DNA from: Ornithodoros turicata
Taxonomy: Eukaryota; Arthropoda; Arachnida; Ixodida; Argasidae
Assembly: GCF_037126465.1 (NCBI RefSeq)
Contig: NW_026999295.1
Location: forward strand, 186,001 to 250,000
DNA: 64,000 nucleotides
Reading direction: 5' to 3'
The notes under the pieces are model-generated. The model worked only from the letters and a program-made list of their open reading frames with translations, did no database searches and was not told where the DNA came from. Every line of letters starts with the position of its first letter. Position 1 is the first letter of the stretch. Positions 58,292 through 64,000 of this stretch are shown one piece after another. A program made the position numbers and the translations under genes.

Positions 58292-59555
58292 ACATTTATT
58301 GCTCTCCCGATTTTACCTTCCCCGAGATTATGTGGTTCTACACCTGTTGCATGGAGGCTATCTTTTTTACTCATGCTTTCCGTTTCTTGTTCTGTTGAAT
58401 AATTGTGAGTTTGCAGCCATCATGTTGTCTATGTTGTCATGTATGTTGGTGTGCACTAATGACTTGTGAACATGTCAAATCTTTGTTCTAGCCACACATT
58501 ATAACTTCCACCTCTGCACCCTGCCGCAACTGAAGAATGTCGAGTAGTCCTACTTTTCGACGGAAACTACATGAGGTAGTAACATCGAGATTTCTAAAAT
58601 TTTTGTCAGCAGACATTTGCTGTTGCTGTACAACTTTCATCGTATATTTCTTTTGTCACAATTAGCACACTCTCGAAGAAAAGTTCTCAGCTTCATCTAT
58701 GTGCTTCATTATTATTCCTGTACCCTTTTTATCAACAGGACAATACAAAAGCACATATATGGTAAAGCGTAACTTTCTTGTTAAGCTCGAAAGTGAAAGG
58801 CAAAACTGTTTATACTTCTATTTTCTTTTTCTTTTTTTTTTTCAGGTTTTACAGCTCTATGAAGTACATGAAAACATCAGAGGGCAGAAAGTCCTACTCT
58901 GTCTCCTGAATTGCTGGACATTAAAAAAGAAAAATACAGAGTTGTGACAAAATGTTGTTTCGGCTGTTTTATTATATTTCAATTAATTGTTCCGAGAAGT
59001 CCGTTGCGTACACTGAAGCGAGTTTGTATTTGCAGGACTGCCAAAATTTCTTTACAAAAGTATCTCGGTCACAGTAACCGAGAACTTATGGAAAAAAAGA
59101 ATATATGGGTACAGTCATTCCCATTCACAGAGACTGTTCACACTAGTTTGGTTCTCGAATGGTGGCGAATCGAATACTGTGTGCAGAAAAGGGTCAATGT
59201 ATTTCATCTTAAAATGTAGCATTGCAAAGATAGAGTGTACCTGTTACTGCATGATAAATTATATAGCCATTTTGGAGCCATTGCCCACACCGATGCTGCA
59301 TGGTTAACTGTGAACTTAGATGAAGGGGTGTTATGCCATTTAAGTCAGCACTAGGGACTTTCTTTACAAATGTTAGTTGGTCATATGATAATGGATCGGC
59401 TACAAGTGCTCCTTTTAGTGAAATCAAGTTAAGTGTTTTCAACCATTAATTAGCATTTGCAAACCTGGTCAATGTCTAGTATATAAAAAATTATAAACAC
59501 AGTTCAGGTGAAGTACAATGATAAAAATTATGTTCTGTACTCTCCATATATACAA
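58292..59555. repeat. Right inverted arm of the giant transposon
   Basis: Reverse complement of 39283-40536. Homology ends at 59555, where the LTR of a BEL element begins three bases later, so the arm is probably interrupted there rather than finished. Confidence 0.9.
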
Positions 59556-59557
59556 GA

Positions 59558-59691
59558 TGTTGAATAAAGACGAGGAGCGTGGAAGGAGGATGAGCGCGCG
59601 ATAGGGCAGTGGGCTATAGTTCACGAGAATAAATCAGTTTTTCGAAACGGCAGCAAGACGAGCGGTCGCGTCCTCACTGCAATACCCAACA
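59558..59691 (+). repeat. 5' LTR of the BEL element
   Basis: Begins TGTTG and ends CAACA, the expected inverted tips, with AATAAA at about 59563 and 59629. At 134 bp it is short for BEL, so the 5' limit could be a coincidental TGTTG in a truncated LTR. Confidence 0.6.
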
Positions 59692-59694
59692 CTT

Positions 59695-59712
59695 TGGTTC
59701 CGAAACCCGGGA
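59695..59712 (+). other. Primer-binding site
   Basis: TGGTTCCGAAACCCGGGA lies three bases after the LTR. It is complementary to a tRNA 3' end finishing in CCA. Confidence 0.65.
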
Positions 59713-59728
59713 GGCACCGCTCTCTGCC

Positions 59729-62700
59729 ATGCCAGACGACCTGGACAACCTTAAACGGAAACGAGCGGGGACCCGAGCAGCGGTCACCCGCACCACCGCC
59801 CATCTTCGCGGGCTGCTGGCCTCTGCAACCCTCTCAGCAGAAGATGTTGAAGTGGACCTGGAATACCTCATCGCTCGCAGAGCTACATTTCAGGAATACG
59901 ACCAGCAAATCCTGGCAGCAACAAGCGACGACGGGTACGATGAGGAGTTGAACTCAGTTCTGGAGCGCGAGCAGGAGCTCGATGCCGCCATTACCAGAGC
60001 CCGGCGAGCGCTTAGGCTCGCCTCGCAAGCGGCTGGTACAGCAGGAACGACCGGCGGTTCCTATGTAGCCCCAACTTCCCGAAGTGTTTCATTGCCTAAA
60101 CTGCAAATCCCGCAGTTCGGAGGCAAGCTGCAAGATTGGGCTCGGTTTTGGGAGCACTTCTAGGCTACGATCCACAGCTGCAGTTCCCTGGCTGCCATCG
60201 AGAAATTCAAATATCTTCTGTCGTATGTCACGGACGATGACAACTACGAGAGTGCCATCGCTGTCCTCAAGCGACGATTTGGTCGCCCGGATCTTTTAGC
60301 CGCGGAGCATATTGATAAATTGCTATCACTCCGCCCAGTACACAGTGCCACAGAGGTGGGTTCCCTGCGGAACTTGTACGACGACGTATCCCGGCACATG
60401 CGAGCCCTGGAAGCCCTGTCGATCCCTCGAAGCAGCTACGGCGTCATCCTCTACAGGGTTGTCACGCGGTGTTTACCCGCCGAGCTGTTTGTTCAGTTTC
60501 GGCAGAAAGGAAGGGAAGCCGAAGTTGCGAACAGAGACCCCGTATGCGGAGACCCCCCAACGAGGACGTCGACGATGACCCAAGAAGGAAGGGAGACCGA
60601 GGCTGCGAGCAGTGGGGACTCCCCTACTAGAGCATCAACAATGAGCCAAGACGTGGACGCCCTTCTTCAGTTCTTGGCCATCCAGATTGAAGCCAGGGAG
60701 GAGGCCGCGCTCCATCGACACCGACCCGTTCACAAGGATCCAGAAAATGGCGACAGTGTGCCCCTTCCGTCAGCCGCGGCTCTTCCGACTGCCACAGCTC
60801 CAGAGAAGCCTGTGCGTGACGCACAAACGAGTAGTCCCCCCGCACCGTGCGTCCTGTGCCGTGATACCGGGCACTCAGTTGCAGCGTGTCCAGCTCCGAC
60901 AGCTCCAGAAGACAAACGTCGACGTCTCCTAGCGGCCCGCCGTTGCTTTCGCTGTGCCAAGCGCTACCATCACGCTCGCCAATATCGGTCGTCCGCAAGC
61001 TTGACCTGTGGAAAGTGCAATGGGCAGCATCTTACGTCGCTTTGCGACATTCAGCCCAGCCCACGTAGTAACGTCAGCGCCGTCGGAATCGCGGAAGCGA
61101 TTTCGCAAGATGTTCAGTCGATGGCTACGTCTGCGCAGGGCATCGTGACGTACCTGCAGACCGCTGTGGCAGAAGCCTCTGGACCGGCAGGAACACTCTG
61201 GGTCAGAGTACTATTAGACAACGGCAGCCAACGAACCTTTGTAACAGAGGACCTGACACGAAGGGTTAGGGTGCGAAGTGCAGGGTTCCGAAGATCTGGC
61301 GATCTTTTCCTTCGGCTCGACACGACGTTCTGCACGTCATACGTGCGCAAAGGTCAGCCTCTCTCTCAGCGGACTACACGAGTCCCAGGACTTGGACGCT
61401 CTCACGGTCCCAGAGATCTGCAGGTCCCTCAGCCCTGCAGTAGCGGCACTGTTGCAGCACTCTTGCAAGATCATGGCCTAGAACCCGCGCCGACTTCTTG
61501 TCCCTCTGACAACGTCGACAACGTCGACATTCTGGTAGGCGCTGACTATTACTGGCGATTTGTATCCGGCAAAATTGTTCGACTAAGCGACGACCTGACT
61601 GCGGTCGACACACTCTTCGGATGGACAGTCCAAGGGCCCGCCAACATCTCCTCCCTTGTTGGGGTGTCATCAGTTGTGTCGCTGCTGTGCTGCGCCGAAA
61701 CAGGCGCTGTTCTAGATCCGACCGAAATGTGGCGGCTTGATGCACTGGGCATCACAGCTCCCGCCAGCAAAGACACAGGAGAAGCCGACCGCATCCTTTT
61801 CGAGGAAGACATCAAATTCCAGGAAAACCGATATGAAGTCCCTCTAATGATAAAAGAGCCTGAACTCCCTCTAGAAGCCAACAACAAGATAACAGCAGAA
61901 AGGAGATTAAACGCGCAGCTACGACGTTCCCGCACGGCGCCCGACGTCCTTCAGCAGTACGATCAAACTATGCGGGAGTATTTCACAGAGGGCCACGCGG
62001 AACCTGTCACAGGCCCGGACCCGCCGAGGAACCTGTATTACCTACCTCACCACGCCGTAATAAGCAAGGATGCAGTCACCACCAGGATAAGAACCGTGTT
62101 TGACGCTTCGTCCCATATTCCGGGCCAGCCTTCGCTGAATGACGTCCTGTCGAAGGGTGCAAACATCAACAGTGACTTACTTCATCTGCTGCTGACCTTC
62201 CGTTCCTACCCCATTATCCTCACCGCCGACATACGAAAGGCTTACTTGCAGATTCAAATCAGGCCGGAAGACCGCGACGCACTCCGATTCCTGTGGCTTA
62301 CCGAGTTGCCTTCCGCTACAAACTTCCATCCTGAATGCCAAGAGTGGCGCATGACTAGGGTCCCCTTTGGCGCTTCCTCCAGCCCGTTTCTGTTGGCGGC
62401 GACCTTACATCACCACTTCGAGGCGGTTAGCGACAAGTATCCGGCCACCGCGGCACGACTTCGCAGAAGCTTCTACGTGGACGACCTCGTCATTGGATGC
62501 GAAAGCGTGAGCGAAGCCGTCAATCTGTACTCCGAAATCAGGAAGGTCCTCCGAGACGCCGGAATGGAGATTCGGAAGTGGGCCTCAAATTCGTCCAATC
62601 TCCAGCACATATTCCTCAAGGACGGCATAGCTTATGATGACGTCGGCTGCACGGATCCAGTGCTTCGCGTCCTCGGAGTGTCATGGGACAGGCACTCTGA

Positions 62701-64000
62701 CACAATATCCGCGCGAACGGACACGGTGCACCATTTCGCCACGATTAGCCAGCCCACCAAGCGTACGCTACTGCAGGCGTTTTCTCGTCTCTACGACTCT
62801 TTCGGCTTACTCTTGCCCTTCACAGTTACTGCACGCCTACTCTTTCAAATGCTGTGGAAGGAACGCTTGGCCTGGGATGTCCCAATGGGACCCACGGAGC
62901 AGCACACGTGGTGGAAATGGGTGCATGGGCTTTCGCTGCTTTCTCAAGTACAGGTGCCCAGGTGCGCCATACAGTCACGAGACTGTCTACTAGACCTTCA
63001 CCTCTTTGCGGACGCCAGTCCACGAGCGTATGGCGTTGTGGTCTATGCACGCACAAGCGTAGACAGTGACATACACTCCCACATTCTCATCGCCAAAAGC
63101 CGAGTCGCTCCGCTAAAGCCCGTGACGATTCCGCGGCTGGAGCTCCTTGGCTGTCTACTCGCCGCCCGCATCTTTAGTCGCATCCGCAACTCTCTATCTT
63201 TTTCTGTCACGAGGACCATCTTCTGGACCGACTCACTAATTGCCCTGCACTGGATAAAGAGCGAGCCTTCGAAGTGGCCTCAGTTCGTCGCCGCTCGGAC
63301 GGAGGAAATCCGGCAGTTAACCAGCCCAGAACGATGGAGGCACTGCGACGGTGCCCACAACCCCGCCGACCTTCTTACCAGAGGTCTCTCGGCACAGGAC
63401 CTCATCGACAGCAATGCATGGTGGAAGGGACCACCCTGGCTGTCGAACCGAATCGACCACAGCGCCTCGCCAGAGGCAGACCTCGACAGCAGCTTGGAGT
63501 CCGAACTGGTTTGTTCGCCCGTTGCCACCGGCGGCCAGGATGCTTTGATTCGGCTGGAAGATTACAGCTCGCTGAGACGTCTCCTACGAATCACAGCCTA
63601 CGTACTTCGCTACGTTGCCAACCTACGTCGCCCGGACGCCAAGCGCACCGGTCCGCTCTCAGCACAAGAACTGCTCTCCGCCGAGCGCCTTTGGGTAGAG
63701 CGTACTCAAGGGGAGACATTTGCAACTGAAATCGCTGATCTAAAAAACTCGCGCCCGCTTCCCAGGTCTTCCAGCATTCTTACGCTGAACCCGTATCTCG
63801 ATACCAGCTCACTCCTTCGAGTCGGTGGCCGCCTGCAACAAATGGAAGACACCGAGCGTGTTCGACATCCCATCCTCCTTCCCAGCAAGCATCGCCTGAC
63901 TGAACTGCTCATCATGGACAGGCACATGCGCCTTCACCATGCCGGGATCCAAGACACGTTATGTGAACTGCGACAAAGCTACTGGGTGACGAAGGGACGT
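59729..64000 (+). pseudogene. BEL/Pao gag-pol polyprotein, partial at 3' end
   Basis: One register from ATG 59729 to the window end (1424 codons). Gag residues 1-144 (LPKLQIPQFGG near the end) meet a TAG at 60161-60163, then continue IHSCSSLAAIEKFKYLLSY. A few residues are deleted just before DDNYESA. Zinc knuckles are CVLCRDTGHSVAAC (373-386), a second whose last Cys has become Tyr, and CGKCNGQHLTSLC. Protease: RVLLDNGSQ (Asp near 496). RT: LTADIRKAYLQI and FYVDDLV (915). RNase H: FADASPRAYG (about 1093). Integrase zinc finger: MDRHMRLHHAG (1396), then the window ends. Between about 61264 and 61470 two opposite frameshifts leave a scrambled but open stretch. The stop makes it non-functional unless read through. 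Confidence 0.85.

Larger units (their letters stand above)
39283..59557. mobile_element. Giant THAP-transposase DNA transposon with nested insertions
   Basis: Defined by 1.25-kb inverted arms about 17.8 kb apart that bracket two divergently transcribed spliced genes, one a THAP/DDE-type transposase. The true outer ends are not certain: the right arm is cut by a BEL element at 59558, and the left flank runs to another transposon at 39059. Superfamily: the THAP domain with TDRH and LESYHS blocks recalls uncharacterised metazoan transposases, perhaps Kolobok-related; this is not confirmed. Removing the visible insertions (gypsy with contents, two nested hAT-like elements, the TTAA element) leaves roughly 9 kb. 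Confidence 0.7.
59558..64000 (+). mobile_element. BEL/Pao LTR retrotransposon, right end outside the window
   Basis: 5' LTR, primer-binding site and a single gag-pol frame in BEL order (gag, zinc knuckles, protease, RT, RNase H, integrase). It is inserted at the outer side of the right inverted arm. The 3' LTR is off-window, so insertion age and target duplication cannot be judged. Confidence 0.9.

Overview
This is eukaryotic, repeat-rich arthropod DNA. I read it as an arachnid, most likely a hard tick. The grounds are short spliced or intronless secreted-protein genes (a Gly-rich protein and a Ser/Thr-rich dibasic pro-protein), tRNA-headed SINEs, tick-like non-LTR elements, a BEL/Pao element and many TA-, TTA-, TTAA- and 8-bp-flanked DNA transposons. 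The species call is inference. Bacterial operon logic does not apply. Most open frames are short and random.

Layout. 1-4271: a large foldback (palindromic) repeat with two head-to-head arrays of a 206-bp tandem unit. 5.0-10.1 kb: a MITE and a 2.8-kb transposon with about 0.77-kb inverted ends around a deletion-damaged transposase frame. 11.5-16.5 kb: two probable host genes on the minus strand, a spliced glycine-rich secreted protein and a 266-residue secreted Ser/Thr-rich protein with seven dibasic sites. 16.5-27.3 kb: mostly featureless, with a SINE, an AT microsatellite and a degenerate satellite-like tandem repeat split by a 5'-truncated LINE that has an 11-bp target duplication. 27.3-30.7 kb: inverted SINE copies, a signal-peptide exon, and a TA-flanked 2.6-kb element ending 55 bp upstream of that exon's ATG. 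31.3-34.5 kb: a decayed LINE (RT, RNase H, Zn finger). 34.6-39.1 kb: a HARBI1-like fragment, then a gene for a P2X7-intracellular-domain-like protein whose exon is cut by a second copy of the TA-flanked element.

39.3-59.6 kb is the most interesting part: a giant DNA transposon. Two 1.25-kb inverted arms (39283-40536 and 58292-59555) enclose two divergent multi-exon genes. The leftward gene is a 16-exon THAP-domain DDE-type transposase (about 48496 to 43073). The rightward gene has its first exon at 48579 and its last at 57931-58260. Their starts are only about 80 bp apart. The transposase carries at least two nonsense codons and a frameshift, so it is dead as read.

This element has been a nest for others, most with readable target-site duplications. 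A hAT-like element (46393-48139) containing a second hAT-like element (47029-47844) sits in transposase intron 1. A TTAA-flanked element (41899-42887) lies just beyond its 3' end. A gypsy fragment (about 48975-57425) splits the second gene. A hAT-like element made of GTGAGG-type repeats (51387-56791) splits the gypsy between gag and protease. A mariner (51779-54358) sits in that hAT-like element, and a hAT MITE (53219-53384) sits inside the mariner transposase. Another hAT-like element (54518-55262) lies beside it.

59.6-64.0 kb: the 5' part of a BEL/Pao LTR retrotransposon (LTR, primer-binding site, gag-protease-RT-RNase H and the start of integrase) that abuts the right arm and runs off the window.
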